NCBI RefSeq assembly: GCF_018131185.1
Contig: NZ_JAFCJE010000002.1
Span: 868,001-932,000 of the forward strand
DNA: 64,000 bases
Source of the DNA: Bradyrhizobium diazoefficiens
Lineage (GTDB): Bacteria; Pseudomonadota; Alphaproteobacteria; Rhizobiales; Xanthobacteraceae
Direction of reading: 5' to 3'
Below, piece after piece: positions 18,223 to 29,481 of this stretch (positions are counted from its first letter, which is position 1; each line of letters starts with the position of its first letter). The position numbers and the translations under genes are program-made. The notes beneath the pieces are model-generated. The model was given only the letters and a program-made list of their open reading frames with translations, did not search any database and was not told the origin of the DNA.

Positions 18223-18459
18223 TCAGGTCCCTGGTACGCCGGTTTGCAGCGCCAGCGCATGCAGCACGCCGCCCATCTGGCCACGCAGGGACTGATAGAC
18301 GATCTGATGTTGCTGGACGCGGGACTTGCCGCGGAAGGATTCAGAGATCACGGTCGCGGCATAATGGTCGCCATCGCCGGCGAGGTCTCGGATGGTCACC
18401 TCGGCATCGGGGATTGCTGCCTTGATCATCGCCTCGATATCGTGGGCGTCCATGGGCAT
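18223..18459 (-). CDS. bolA: BolA family protein
   Basis: The 78-residue protein has the small alpha/beta BolA fold: DIEAMIKAAIPDAEV, the HYAATV strand with the conserved His, SFRGKSRVQQHQIVYQSL with the FxGxSxxxxHxxV signature, and a C-terminal helix ending HALALQT. It would pair with monothiol glutaredoxin (grxD at 13686-14012) in a [2Fe-2S] complex. ATG 18459 is chosen; ATG 18453 is two codons downstream. Confidence 0.92.
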   Translation of the reverse strand: MPMDAHDIEAMIKAAIPDAEVTIRDLAGDGDHYAATVISESFRGKSRVQQHQIVYQSLRGQMGGVLHALALQTGVPGT

Positions 18460-18655
18460 TCGGGTCTCGCTCCTTGTCTCGGCTGCTAATCAGCCTCGTC
18501 GTCGAATCGCTGCCGGGGTCCCCGGCCCGGCAGGGCCAAACTTAGCGTGAACGGCCTTCACCGTCACGTCCTCAGGCACTATATCCCTGATCGCATCAGG
18601 ATAAAGGCACGACAAAGTGCCGCGCGTGACAGGTTGATCGAAAAGGCGTGACATC

Positions 18656-19015
18656 ATGAAGCTTCCAGGGCCGGACCACCCCATCACCATCACCCCGAAC
18701 CCCCGGCGCGTCCGCGTCACGGCGGGCGGCGTCGTGATCGCCGAGACCGGCAGGGCGCTGACCTTGAAGGAGGCCAAGTATCCGGCGGTGCAGTATGTAC
18801 CACGGGAGGACACCAACATGGCCCTCCTCGAGCGCACAGACCGGGTCACCCACTGCCCATACAAGGGGGATGCGAGCTATTTCAGCGTCAAGGCCGACGG
18901 CAAGACACTGAACAACGCGATCTGGACCTACGAGACACCCTTCCCGGCGATGGCCGAGATTTCCGGCCACCTGGCGTTCTATCCGGACAAGGTGAAGATC
19001 GAGGAAGTGGGGTAA
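18656..19015 (+). CDS. DUF427 domain protein
   Basis: This 119-residue protein is a compact DUF427 fold: RRVRVTAGGVVIAETGRAL near the start, YPAVQYVPREDTNMALLE, then HCPYKGDASYFSV and the C-terminal GHLAFYPDKVKIEEV. The family is widespread but has no firmly established biochemical role. AAAAGGCGTG precedes ATG 18656. Divergent from bolA. Confidence 0.88.
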   Translation: MKLPGPDHPITITPNPRRVRVTAGGVVIAETGRALTLKEAKYPAVQYVPREDTNMALLERTDRVTHCPYKGDASYFSVKADGKTLNNAIWTYETPFPAMAEISGHLAFYPDKVKIEEVG

Positions 19016-19029
19016 GCGCCATAACCCAC

Positions 19030-19066
19030 CGTCGTCATGGCCGCGTCAAGCCTGGCCGGGACGACG
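19030..19066. repeat. Short intergenic inverted repeat (CGTCGTC..GGCC family)
   Basis: CGTCGTCATGGCC (19030-19042) and GGCCGGGACGACG (19054-19066) are complementary except for two bases. It lies between convergent genes and resembles degenerate copies of a rhizobial palindromic repeat. Confidence 0.45.
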
Positions 19067-19083
19067 AAGGGGACCGAATCGGG

Positions 19084-19257
19084 TCACGCCCTGAAGATCG
19101 TGAGCCCCAGGATCAGCAGCACCAGGAAGATCACGACGAAGACGTAGAACAGGAATCGGGCGATGTCGGCCGAGGCGGCCGAGATGCCGGTGAAGCCGAG
19201 CACGCCGGCCACGATCGAGACAAGTAGGAAGATCAGCGCCCATTTCAGGATCGTCAT
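19084..19257 (-). CDS. DUF1328 small membrane protein
   Basis: The 57-residue protein is almost entirely two membrane helices ([20 protein letters not shown] and [19 protein letters not shown]) separated by the conserved TGISAASAD loop, the hallmark of DUF1328 (YtjA-like). GGAGC precedes ATG 19257. Its function is unknown. Confidence 0.88.
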   Translation of the reverse strand: MTILKWALIFLLVSIVAGVLGFTGISAASADIARFLFYVFVVIFLVLLILGLTIFRA

Positions 19258-19431
19258 CGCCTGCTCCGAACTGCCGCAACTCACGGCCTAAGCCGTTTTC
19301 GGCAAATGCTAACATTGCTGCGAGTAACTGGTTCCTACAGGTAGTCGGGGGCGACCTGCGAACAAGCCGCCCTTGCTGAATCAAGTTCCCGGCGGCAGAG
19401 TCCGGCCAGGATCAGGATCGGGGCGGCCACG

Positions 19432-20619
19432 ATGACGATGTCACATTCAGCGACGATCGGCGCAGAGGTGCATGCCGCGCCGCAGAGCAAGGTGCGCAAT
19501 TTGGCGATTGATCGCGCCCGCACCTTCCTGACCCTGGTGGTGCTGCTGCATCACGCGGTGATCCCCTATACTTATTTCGGTCATACCGATCCGAGTTATT
19601 TTTTCGGCTTCGATATGATCGTGCTCGCCACCGACAGTTTCTTCATGGCGATGTTCTTCTTCCTGTCGGGACTGTTCGCATGGTCCGGCATCGCCCGGAA
19701 GGGAGCCCGGAGCTACATGGCAGATCGCCTGCTTCGGCTTGGCCTACCCTTCGTGATCTGTGCCTTTACGGTCATTCCGCTCGCCTACTACGCGATCTCC
19801 CTGCGGCATCATCCGGACATCGGCTTTTCGGAATTCTGGTGGAATATGGTCACGAAGGGCCCATGGCCGAGCGGGCCGATCTGGTTCCTATGGGTCTTGT
19901 TCGCCTTCGACCTGGTGGCCTGCCTGCTGCACCGGCTGTCACCCAATCTGCTCGATCCGATCAATCGCCTCTCGCTGCACGGTCGCCGCCGGCCCGCCGT
20001 GTTCTTCGCGGTCATGCTGGCCGTCACCGCGGCGTTCTACATTCCCGGGCTGGTTCACTACGGACACAGCAGCTGGTTCGAGTTCGGGCCGTTCTCGGTC
20101 CAGCACGGGCGCGTGATGCTCTACGCGACCTATTTCTTTTTCGGTGCCGGCATCGGCGTTGCGCAAATGGATCGTGGGCTGCTCTCTGTCGACGGCCGCA
20201 TGGCCAAGGTCAGCTGGGACTGGATGGTGCTGGCGATCGTGCCGTATTGCCTGTTGTGGACGCTGATCTTCATCAAGCGCGAAATACTGGGCAACCCGTC
20301 GCCGTTGCCGGGCTGGTATGAAGCGCTCTATGCCATCTGCTTCACCGTCTTCAGCGTGGCCATCATGTTTCTGATCCTGGCCCTGTTCCAGAGATTCAAG
20401 CAATCAGGCTCAGCCAGGTTGCTCGATCCAATGCAGGGCGACGCGTTCGGCATGTTCCTCGTGCACTATCCGATCGCACTGTGGCTGCAATACTGGCTGT
20501 TCGACTATGACCTGCCGGCCATCGTCAAGGCCACGATCGGGTTTGTGCTGACGGTCGCGGCAAGCTGGGCACTGACGCGAGCGTTGCGGCAGATCCCGGG
20601 CGCGTCGAAGGTGTTGTGA
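19432..20619 (+). CDS. Acyltransferase-3 family integral membrane protein
   Basis: The 395-residue protein has about ten membrane helices and begins NLAIDRARTFLTLVVLLHHA, containing the conserved arginine and histidine region of acyltransferase-3 (OpgC/OafB type). Such proteins O-acylate surface glycans, such as succinyl groups on cyclic glucans, at the cytoplasmic membrane. ATG 19432 and 19438 are both possible. No glycan-synthesis cluster surrounds it, so the acceptor is unknown. Confidence 0.82.
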   Translation: MTMSHSATIGAEVHAAPQSKVRNLAIDRARTFLTLVVLLHHAVIPYTYFGHTDPSYFFGFDMIVLATDSFFMAMFFFLSGLFAWSGIARKGARSYMADRLLRLGLPFVICAFTVIPLAYYAISLRHHPDIGFSEFWWNMVTKGPWPSGPIWFLWVLFAFDLVACLLHRLSPNLLDPINRLSLHGRRRPAVFFAVMLAVTAAFYIPGLVHYGHSSWFEFGPFSVQHGRVMLYATYFFFGAGIGVAQMDRGLLSVDGRMAKVSWDWMVLAIVPYCLLWTLIFIKREILGNPSPLPGWYEALYAICFTVFSVAIMFLILALFQRFKQSGSARLLDPMQGDAFGMFLVHYPIALWLQYWLFDYDLPAIVKATIGFVLTVAASWALTRALRQIPGASKVL

Positions 20620-20634
20620 GGCGCGGTGTCTCTA

Positions 20635-20760
20635 CTCGTCATTGCGAGCCACCGGGTCCGCGCGTAGCGCGGCCCGATGACAGGCTCCGCGAAGCAATCC
20701 AGAATCCCTTCGCGGAGGTAGTCTGGATTGCTTCGTCGCTTTGCTCCTCGCAATGACGAG
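20635..20760. repeat. Palindromic repeat element, CTCGTCATTGCGAG family
   Basis: CTCGTCATTGCGAG (20635-20648) and CTCGCAATGACGAG (20747-20760) are exact reverse complements and form the ends; GAAGCAATCCAGA (20691-20703) and TCTGGATTGCTTC (20722-20734) form an inner pair. The whole 126-base element can fold as a long cruciform. It has no coding capacity and looks like a non-autonomous repeat of the kind scattered in Bradyrhizobium. It lies between the convergent acyltransferase and purL. Confidence 0.85.
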
Positions 20761-20775
20761 GTGTGTGGCAGCGCC

Positions 20776-22986
<2,211 letters not shown>

Positions 22987-23173
22987 GGATTCGGGGCTTT
23001 CGGGCGGCGGTTTGGCCGTTCTTAGGAACATCCGGGGCTCGCGAAAAGCCCTTTATGGCGCATTTTCCCGCTGTCCCACATTTTGCGGCAGGCCGCCCTT
23101 CGGGAACAGGAATTGCACGGCGCGGACAGATCGGATTTAAGGGCTGAAGACCCGCAATTGAAGGCCCATCTCC

Positions 23174-23653
23174 TTGCACGAATTGACCAAAGTACCCCCG
23201 CCCCGCCGCCCCGACCTCCACGTCGCCACTGAGGGCGAATTTCTGGGCTGGCGGACCTGGATTCGCGACAGTTTTGAGGCCCATGTCGGCCCCTTCTGGC
23301 ACCGGATCGAGGCAGACGGCAGCGTCCGCAGCGCCTTCCGGGTGGAGAAGAAGCACCTCAACGGCTCGGGCAACGTCCATGGCGGCTGCTACATGGCCTT
23401 TGCCGACTACTCCCTGTTTGCGATCGCCACCCATGTCCTGGACAGCCGGGCCGTGACCACCAATTTTTCCTGCGAGTTCCTCGACGCGGCACGGGAGGGC
23501 GAGCTGATCGAATGCACCGGCGAAGTGAGCCGGGCCGGCGGTTCGCTGATCTTCCTGCGCGGCCAGATGATGTCCGGCGAACGGCTGCTGCTCACCTTTT
23601 CCGGCACGATCAAGCGGATGAAGCGGAAGGCGCTCCCTCAGCCAAACGCATAG
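23174..23653 (+). CDS. PaaI-type hotdog thioesterase
   Basis: The 159-residue protein has the hotdog-fold motif NVHGGCYMAFADYSLF near residue 77 (HGG with catalytic Asp), then FSCEFLDAAREGELIE, typical of PaaI/YbgC-like acyl-CoA thioesterases. No ATG lies ahead of the domain, so a TTG start at 23174 is assumed, with a second TTG at 23183 possible. It is divergent from purL. Confidence 0.8.
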   Translation: MHELTKVPPPRRPDLHVATEGEFLGWRTWIRDSFEAHVGPFWHRIEADGSVRSAFRVEKKHLNGSGNVHGGCYMAFADYSLFAIATHVLDSRAVTTNFSCEFLDAAREGELIECTGEVSRAGGSLIFLRGQMMSGERLLLTFSGTIKRMKRKALPQPNA

Positions 23654-23729
23654 CTCGACGCCTTCCTTTTTCGCGCGCCCTCGCCCAGACTTCGCGGCAA
23701 GCGCTACCGCGCCGGGGAGCAAGAACAAG

Positions 23730-24689
23730 GTGCCGCAGAGCACATCGGAGGCGAGGCGCGCGACAGCCGCCGCACCACTGTCGCCCATCGCCGCAACCGG
23801 CGCGCGCAACTGGCGCGACTATGCGTTGCTGCTGGCGCTCGCCTGCTGCTGGAGCTCGACCTATCCGCTCACCAAGCTGGCGCTTCCCACGATCCCGCCC
23901 ATCACCTTCATTTCGGCGCGCTCACTGATCGCGGCCGCCTTCCTGTTCGCGATCCTGTGGATGCGCGGCATCAGGATTCCCACCGACGCGAGGGCCTGGA
24001 AGCTGTTCGCCACCCAGCAATTGATCAACTCGACCTTTCCATTCCTGATCATCACCTGGTCGCAGCAATATGTGCCGGCGTCGAACACGGTTGTGCTGGC
24101 CTCGACGACGCCGATCTTCGCCTTCCTGATCACCTCGCTGATCACGCGGCACGAGCCGGCGACGCTGCTCAAGCTCGCCGGTGCGATTTTGGGACTCGCC
24201 GGCACCGTCGCCATCGTCGGGCTCGACGCGCTGCGCGGCTTCGGCAGCGAGATCGTCGCGGAGATTGCGATCCTGCTCGCCACGATCTCCTTTGCCTGCG
24301 CGACGATCTTCGGTCTTCGCCTGTCGGAATACGACCCGATGGTGGTGGCGGCCGGCTCGCTGCTGTTCGGCGGCCTCATCCTGCTGCCGCCCTCGCTGCT
24401 CATCGACCAGCCCTGGACGCTGCATCCGACGCCGACGGCGATCGTCGCCACCATCGTCATGGGCATCGTCTCGAGCGCGCTGGGCCTGATGCTGTTCTAC
24501 GTCTGCCTCGGCCGGCTCGGCACGCTGACCACCAACGCGCAAGGATACTTGCGCATCCCGATCGGCGTGGGTCTATCGGTGCTGCTGCTCGGCGAGAGCG
24601 TGCCGTCGAACCTCGCGCTGGGGCTGTTGCTGGTGATGGCCGGCGTTGCCGCGATGACGGTGCCGGCGGAGCGGCTGAAGCGGCGCTAG
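23730..24689 (+). CDS. EamA/DMT family transporter
   Basis: The 319-residue membrane protein has ten predicted helices in two EamA repeats (about 30-160 and 175-310), with WSSTYPLTKLAL in the first helix and LGESVPSNLALGLLLVMAG in the last. Members export amino acids, nucleosides or other metabolites; the substrate here cannot be told. GTG 23730 is the likely start, with GGGGAGC upstream. Confidence 0.87.
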   Translation: MPQSTSEARRATAAAPLSPIAATGARNWRDYALLLALACCWSSTYPLTKLALPTIPPITFISARSLIAAAFLFAILWMRGIRIPTDARAWKLFATQQLINSTFPFLIITWSQQYVPASNTVVLASTTPIFAFLITSLITRHEPATLLKLAGAILGLAGTVAIVGLDALRGFGSEIVAEIAILLATISFACATIFGLRLSEYDPMVVAAGSLLFGGLILLPPSLLIDQPWTLHPTPTAIVATIVMGIVSSALGLMLFYVCLGRLGTLTTNAQGYLRIPIGVGLSVLLLGESVPSNLALGLLLVMAGVAAMTVPAERLKRR

Positions 24690-24702
24690 CCCATGGCGAT
24701 GG

Positions 24703-25128
24703 TCAGTCCGCCGGAATGAAGCGGAGGGTGCCTGCGCGGCGCGTCGGTTTGCCGGTGTCGTTGGTATGATTGACGCCGTCCGTGACAGGAACCTCAAGAA
24801 AATCGAACGGACTTATCCCGTCGAAGCAAGCTACGTTGACCGCATACGAATTCTGGTCCGATCGACGTTGATGATGCGTGTAGATGCCGCAGCGGGAACA
24901 GAAAAAATGCTGTGCTGATCCGGTATGAAAGCGGTAGCTCGTCAGTGCATCCTCGCCCTTCAGGAACTTGATGCCGCCCATCTCCACCATGACGATGACC
25001 GCGCCGCGCATTCGGCAGTAAGAGCAGGTGCAGCGGCGGATCGAATTGAAACCGTCTCTGAGCGTTGCCTCGAAACGCACCGCGCCGCAATGGCACTGAC
25101 CGGCCCGGACGTTTGTGTCGCTCATCAT
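24703..25128 (-). CDS. GFA (glutathione-dependent formaldehyde-activating) family zinc protein
   Basis: The 141-residue protein carries the GFA zinc motifs CHCGAVRFE, CTCSYCRM and FFCSRCGIYTHH, with about seven metal-binding cysteines. The fold is well established, but most family members are not proven formaldehyde-activating enzymes, so no activity is assigned. ATG 25128 and 25125 are adjacent. Confidence 0.87.
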   Translation of the reverse strand: MMSDTNVRAGQCHCGAVRFEATLRDGFNSIRRCTCSYCRMRGAVIVMVEMGGIKFLKGEDALTSYRFHTGSAQHFFCSRCGIYTHHQRRSDQNSYAVNVACFDGISPFDFLEVPVTDGVNHTNDTGKPTRRAGTLRFIPAD

Positions 25129-25292
25129 GTTGTCTTGTTTCCCGGTGTTGGTGCGAGGACGAGACCGTCTCGGCGACGTTAACGGACAGAGAAATATCCC
25201 TCAAATACAAGCCGGACAATCATTAAAAGAACTGCAGCGGCATGCCGTAGCGGACCCGAGAGGCGCTTCGGAGTGGTTTGCATCACGCGCAG

Positions 25293-25889
25293 TCAGATCT
25301 TCTTGCGTAGCAATCCGCTCGCCAACTCCCGGAACGCGTCGACAGCCTTGTTCAGCACGATTTTCGGTTCGTCGGCTGCCGCAACCCATAAGGCGGCGCT
25401 GAGCGCGGCGCCGTTCAGCAATCGCCCCGCCGCTTCGACATCGACCGGCTTCACCACGCCTTGTTCGATCAGCGAGGCGATCGCTCCCATCGTGATATCG
25501 AGACAGGCGTTCTCGCCGGGCCATTTGGAGGGATCACCGAGCACGGCGGGTCCGTCCAGCAGCATGATGCGCTGGATCTCTGGATCGAGCGCCATTTCGA
25601 TATAGGCGCTGCCCTCTGCGAGAAGACCCTCCCATAAAGTGGGCGCCTGCTCGCGGGCCACGCGGAGCCGCTCCGCCATTTCGCCGTCGATCTGCGCGAC
25701 GACGGCCCAGAGCAGCCCCTTCTTGTCTTCGAAATTGTGATACAGCGCGCCCCGCGTCAGACCGACGGCGGCCGTGAGCTCGTCCATCGAGGCCTCTGCA
25801 TAACCCTGCGTGGCAAATGCCTCGCGCGCGGCGCGGATGAGCTTTGCCCGATTTTCCGCCATCGCCGCGGCACGCTTTCCCTTTTCCAT
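25293..25889 (-). CDS. TetR family transcriptional regulator
   Basis: The 198-residue protein has an N-terminal TetR helix-turn-helix (about 12-58: LIRAAREAFATQGYAEASMDEL and VGLTRGALYHNFEDKKGLL) and a helical ligand-binding domain with a TetR_C-like sequence. It is divergent from the RidA-like gene, and the intergenic region has two 17-base palindromes that are likely its operators, implying control of both genes. ATG 25889 is the first start after these sites. Confidence 0.92.
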   Translation of the reverse strand: MEKGKRAAAMAENRAKLIRAAREAFATQGYAEASMDELTAAVGLTRGALYHNFEDKKGLLWAVVAQIDGEMAERLRVAREQAPTLWEGLLAEGSAYIEMALDPEIQRIMLLDGPAVLGDPSKWPGENACLDITMGAIASLIEQGVVKPVDVEAAGRLLNGAALSAALWVAAADEPKIVLNKAVDAFRELASGLLRKKI

Positions 25890-25908
25890 GCCGCTCAATT
25901 TCCTGTTG

Positions 25909-25954
25909 ACATACGCCTCGTATGTGAGCGATATCCCACATACGCGCCGTATAT
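25909..25954. promoter_or_regulatory. Two palindromic operators between tetR-like and ridA-like genes
   Basis: ACATACGCCTCGTATGT (25909-25925) is a perfect 7-3-7 palindrome. ACATACGCGCCGTATAT (25938-25954) is the same palindrome with one mismatch. Centres are 29 bases apart. A TTGACA at 25906-25911 overlaps the first site, so a bound repressor would block a plus-strand promoter toward the RidA gene. Confidence 0.8.
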
Positions 25955-26033
25955 GAAATACCTCAATGCCACGGGCGGCACCGTCACGCAATCTGGTTCG
26001 GTGCCCTTCCATCGCCCATCGAAAGGCTCAAAC

Positions 26034-26435
26034 ATGCTCCAGCGTCAGGCCATTTTCCCTGCCAACCGCCATGCGTTGTACCAAGCGCATCGCTATTCCG
26101 CCGCGATCCGATCCGGCGACCTCCTGTTCGTCTCAGGGCAGGTCGGCAGTCGCGAGGACGGCTCGCCCGAGCCTGTGTTCGAGGACCAGGTGCGACGCGC
26201 GTTTGCCAATCTGCGCGCCGTGCTCGCGGCGGCCGGATGCACATTGGACGATGTGGTGGACGTCACGACCTTCCACACCGATCCTGCGAACCAGATCGAG
26301 ACGGTGATGGCGGTCCGCACAGCCGAGATCGGTGAAGCTCCCTATCCGAACTGGACCGCAGTCGGCGTGAACTGGCTGGCGGGCTTCGACTTCGAGATCA
26401 AGGTCATCGCCCGCGTCCCTTCAGCAACTCAATAG
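26034..26435 (+). CDS. RidA/YjgF family protein
   Basis: The 133-residue protein matches the RidA fold: YSAAIRSGDLLFVSGQVG, VRRAFANLRAVLAAAGC, VVDVTTFHTD and a C-terminal FEIKVIARVP. RidA deaminates reactive enamine/imine intermediates, where a conserved Arg binds the carboxylate; here the equivalent position is in PYPNWTAVGVNWLAG, which lacks the usual R of PARxxV, so it may belong to a non-archetypal Rid subgroup. AAGG precedes ATG 26034; an earlier ATG at 25953 lies within the operator. Confidence 0.86.
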   Translation: MLQRQAIFPANRHALYQAHRYSAAIRSGDLLFVSGQVGSREDGSPEPVFEDQVRRAFANLRAVLAAAGCTLDDVVDVTTFHTDPANQIETVMAVRTAEIGEAPYPNWTAVGVNWLAGFDFEIKVIARVPSATQ

Positions 26436-26463
26436 ATCTCGCCGAGCGCAGGAGATGTGCCGA

Positions 26464-27450
26464 CTACTTGGCGTCGTCCGCCAACATCTTCCGGTACTTC
26501 TCGACGTCGCGCGTCACGAGTTGCTGCAGCAGCTCCGGCGCATGCTCGCCTGCATCGGGCGCGACGGTCGAAAGGTCGGCAAAGCGCTTCTTCACCGCGT
26601 CGGTCTCGACGGCGGTGCGCGCGGCGGCGTTGAGCTTGGCGATCGCCGCCGGCGGCGTGCCCTTGGGCGCGAACAGGCCATTCCAGCCCTGTGCCTCGAA
26701 CTCAGGCAGGCCGGCCTCCGCGGAGGTCGGCAGATCCGGCAGTGTGGCGAGGCGCACGGTCGAGCCGACCACGAGCCCCTTCACCAGCTTGTCGTTGATC
26801 GACTGCGAGACGGATGCGGCCGCATCGCAGACGCCGTCGATCTGGCCGCCGACCGCATCGGTCAGCGCGGGCGCTGCGCCGCGATAGCCGACCAGCGTCG
26901 CGTCGATCCCGGCTGACGTGACGAAGCTCTTGCAGATCAAATAGTTCGAGGAGCCGACGCCGGCATGGCCGAGATTGATCTTGCCGGGATTTGCCTTGGC
27001 GTAGGCGATGAACTCTCTCAGGTCCTTCGCCGGAAAATCCTTGCGCACGGCAATGATGCCGAACGTCTTCGCCACCATGGCGATCGGCACGAAGGACTCC
27101 GGCGTGAACGGCAGCTTTGGATAGATCGTGTAGGTCGCAGCATTGGTGCCGGCATTGCCGATCGCGATGGTGTAGCCGTCGGGCTCGGCGCGGGAGGCGC
27201 GCGCCAGCGCGGTCGATCCGCCGGCCCCCGCAACGTTCTCGATCACGATGGTCTGGCCGAGCGCGATGCCCATCTGCTCGGCCACCGCGCGCGCGATCAC
27301 GTCCGAGGTGCCGCCGGCCGCGAACGGCACGATCATGGTGATCGGACGCTTGGGGTAATCCTGCGCGAGAGCGCTGGCTGCGAGCGAAAATGACGCAAGC
27401 GTCAGCGCCGCGATCGCGGCGAGCACCCGCTTCGCCACGAACGAGATCAC
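26464..27450 (-). CDS. Bug/TctC-type extracytoplasmic solute-binding protein
   Basis: The 328-residue protein has a signal peptide ([20 protein letters not shown]) and the tripartite tricarboxylate receptor fold: [23 protein letters not shown] and [18 protein letters not shown] are the typical ligand-contact regions. No TctA or TctB membrane genes are nearby, so it is an orphan binding protein. Its GTG start at 27450 overlaps the TGA of purQ in a GTGA junction, an unusual partner for a purine gene. Confidence 0.88.
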   Translation of the reverse strand: MISFVAKRVLAAIAALTLASFSLAASALAQDYPKRPITMIVPFAAGGTSDVIARAVAEQMGIALGQTIVIENVAGAGGSTALARASRAEPDGYTIAIGNAGTNAATYTIYPKLPFTPESFVPIAMVAKTFGIIAVRKDFPAKDLREFIAYAKANPGKINLGHAGVGSSNYLICKSFVTSAGIDATLVGYRGAAPALTDAVGGQIDGVCDAAASVSQSINDKLVKGLVVGSTVRLATLPDLPTSAEAGLPEFEAQGWNGLFAPKGTPPAAIAKLNAAARTAVETDAVKKRFADLSTVAPDAGEHAPELLQQLVTRDVEKYRKMLADDAK

Positions 27451-28148
27451 GCCGCCTTTTCCAGATGCGCGGTGAGGCCCGCGAACAGGCCACGGCCGTC
27501 GGTGCAGCCCATGATGTCTTCGACGTGGTTTTCCGGATGCGGCATCATGCCGAGCACGTTGCCCTTGTCGTTGACGATGCCGGCGATCGAATGTGCCGCC
27601 CCGTTGATGTTGTGGGCTTCGTCCACCACACCCTCGGCCGAGCAATAGCGATAGAGCACCCGCCCCTCGCCTTCGAGCCGTTTGATGGTCTCTTCATCCG
27701 CCTCGTAATTGCCCTCGCCATGAGCGACCGGCACGCGGATCACCTGGCCGGCATTGTAGCCGCGGGTGAACGGCGTGTCGGAACGCTCGACGCGCAGATG
27801 CACGTCGTGGCAGATGAATTTCAGCCGCGCGTTGCGCATCAAGACGCCCGGCAGAAGGCCGGACTCGCAGAGGATCTGAAAACCGTTGCAGACGCCGAGC
27901 ACGAGGCCGCCCTTGGCCGCATAGTCGCGCACCGCATCCATCACCGGCGCGCGGGCCGCGATGGCACCGCAGCGCAAATAGTCCCCATAGGAGAAGCCGC
28001 CCGGCACCACCACGAGATCCGTGCCCGCAGGCAGCGCCGTCTCGGCATGCCAGACCATCGCCGGCTCGCTGCCGGAAATCAGCCTCAAGGCACGCGCCAT
28101 GTCGCGCTCGCGGTTGATTCCGGGAAAGACGAGGATGGCGGCTTTCAT
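27447..28148 (-). CDS. purQ: Phosphoribosylformylglycinamidine synthase subunit PurQ (glutaminase)
   Basis: PurQ hydrolyses glutamine and passes ammonia to PurL. The 233-residue protein has the class I glutamine amidotransferase triad: nucleophile Cys in [10 protein letters not shown] near residue 86, and His/Glu in [10 protein letters not shown] near residue 208-212. The four-base overlap with the downstream Bug-type gene suggests coupling. PurS is 1.3 kb upstream on the same strand, with corA interposed in the opposite direction. Confidence 0.96.
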   Translation of the reverse strand: MKAAILVFPGINRERDMARALRLISGSEPAMVWHAETALPAGTDLVVVPGGFSYGDYLRCGAIAARAPVMDAVRDYAAKGGLVLGVCNGFQILCESGLLPGVLMRNARLKFICHDVHLRVERSDTPFTRGYNAGQVIRVPVAHGEGNYEADEETIKRLEGEGRVLYRYCSAEGVVDEAHNINGAAHSIAGIVNDKGNVLGMMPHPENHVEDIMGCTDGRGLFAGLTAHLEKAA

Positions 28149-28315
28149 GGCTGAGGTTCCGATGGAGCGGGAATCGAGGCTGGCCAAGCGGCCAATTCAC
28201 GAAGAGACATAACCATTTGACGGGGATTTTACCAGTGCTAGCCTCGGCACAGGGCCTTGTGCACAGGTGATAATTGCACGCCGCGCGGCCGCTCGATTTG
28301 CCGGGATTTGAAGCC

Positions 28316-29332
28316 ATGAACGTCCCGTCGCTGCCCACATCCCCGTCCGAACCGGTGCCTACCGATGGTGTCGTCGCCGCCGGTGCCTATGTCGACGGCC
28401 GGCGCGTCGCCAACATCGCCATCAGCGAGGCCTCGAGCTGGCGGACCAAGCCCGGCCACGTGGTCTGGATCGGCCTGCACGAGCCGGACATGGCTCTGCT
28501 CGGCGCGGTGCAGAAGCAGTTCGACCTGCACGATCTCGCGATCGAGGACGCCAACCACGCCCATCAGCGGCCGAAGATCGAGCAATATGGCGAGGCCCTG
28601 TTCATCGTCGCGCGGACTGCGCAACTGATTGAGGGCCGGATCGCCTTCGGCGAGACGCATATTTTCGTCGGCGAAGGTTATCTGGTCTCGGTGCGCCACG
28701 GCGCCTCGACGTCGTACACGCCGGTGCGCGAACGCTGCGAGAGCTGCCCGCGGGCGCTCGCGCGCGGCGAAGACTACATCCTCTACGCCATCCTCGATTT
28801 CATCGTCGACAATTACTCGCCCGTGCTCGAAAGCATTCACGACGAGATCGAGGGCATCGAGGACGACGTGCTCTCCAAGCCGATCAGCAAGGCGCAGATC
28901 GAGCGGCTCTACATGCTGCGCCGCGACCTGTTGCGGCTCAGGACCGCGATCGGCCCGCTGGTGGAGGTCTGCCGCCGGCTGGAGCATGACGAGCTGTCGA
29001 TGGTGCGGAAGGCCATGCAGCCGCTGTTTCGCGACGTCACCGACCACGTCCGGAACATCCAGGAGCGCATCGATTCCATGCGCGAGGTGCTGGCCTTCGC
29101 CTTCGAGGCGAGCCTGCTGGTCGGCCAGGCGCAGGAGACGGCAGTGTCGAAGAAGCTCGCGTCCTGGCTCGCCATCATCGCGGTCCCGACCGCGCTCGCA
29201 GGCATCTACGGCATGAACTTCAAGCACATGCCGGAGCTGGAATGGGAGTACGGCTATTTCATGCTGCTCGGCGTGATGCTGACGGCGTGCACGACGCTGT
29301 ACTGGCGTTTTCGCAGCGTTGGATGGCTGTGA
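28316..29332 (+). CDS. CorA family magnesium/cation transporter
   Basis: The 338-residue protein has a large cytoplasmic domain, then two C-terminal membrane helices with the signature YGMNF at the end of the first (GIYGMNFKHMPE, near residue 300). This is the CorA pore motif for Mg2+ (Co2+/Ni2+ in some). It is divergent from purQ and separates it from purS. Confidence 0.93.
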   Translation: MNVPSLPTSPSEPVPTDGVVAAGAYVDGRRVANIAISEASSWRTKPGHVVWIGLHEPDMALLGAVQKQFDLHDLAIEDANHAHQRPKIEQYGEALFIVARTAQLIEGRIAFGETHIFVGEGYLVSVRHGASTSYTPVRERCESCPRALARGEDYILYAILDFIVDNYSPVLESIHDEIEGIEDDVLSKPISKAQIERLYMLRRDLLRLRTAIGPLVEVCRRLEHDELSMVRKAMQPLFRDVTDHVRNIQERIDSMREVLAFAFEASLLVGQAQETAVSKKLASWLAIIAVPTALAGIYGMNFKHMPELEWEYGYFMLLGVMLTACTTLYWRFRSVGWL

Positions 29333-29357
29333 GCGAATGCTGTTGCACTTCTCTCGC

Positions 29358-29468
29358 CCCTCATCCTGAGGAGCGCGCTCTTCGCGCGCGTCTCGAAGGA
29401 TGAAGGCCGAGATGTAACAGCCGGGCCTGCATGGTTCGAGACGCGCTTCGCGCTCCTCACCATGAGGG
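29358..29468. repeat. Palindromic repeat element, CCCTCATCCTGAGGAGC family
   Basis: CCCTCATCCTGAGGAGCGC (29358-29376) and GCGCTCCTCACCATGAGGG (29450-29468) are complementary with two mismatches; GCGTCTCGAA and TTCGAGACGC form an inner pair. The element lies between convergent corA and purS and may terminate either transcript. Confidence 0.8.
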
Positions 29469-29481
29469 TCTACGAGACAGC

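Noticed and set aside
25953..26033. Earlier ATG for the RidA-like gene
   Set aside because: It lies inside the second operator and adds residues absent from the family; ATG 26034 has a ribosome-binding site.
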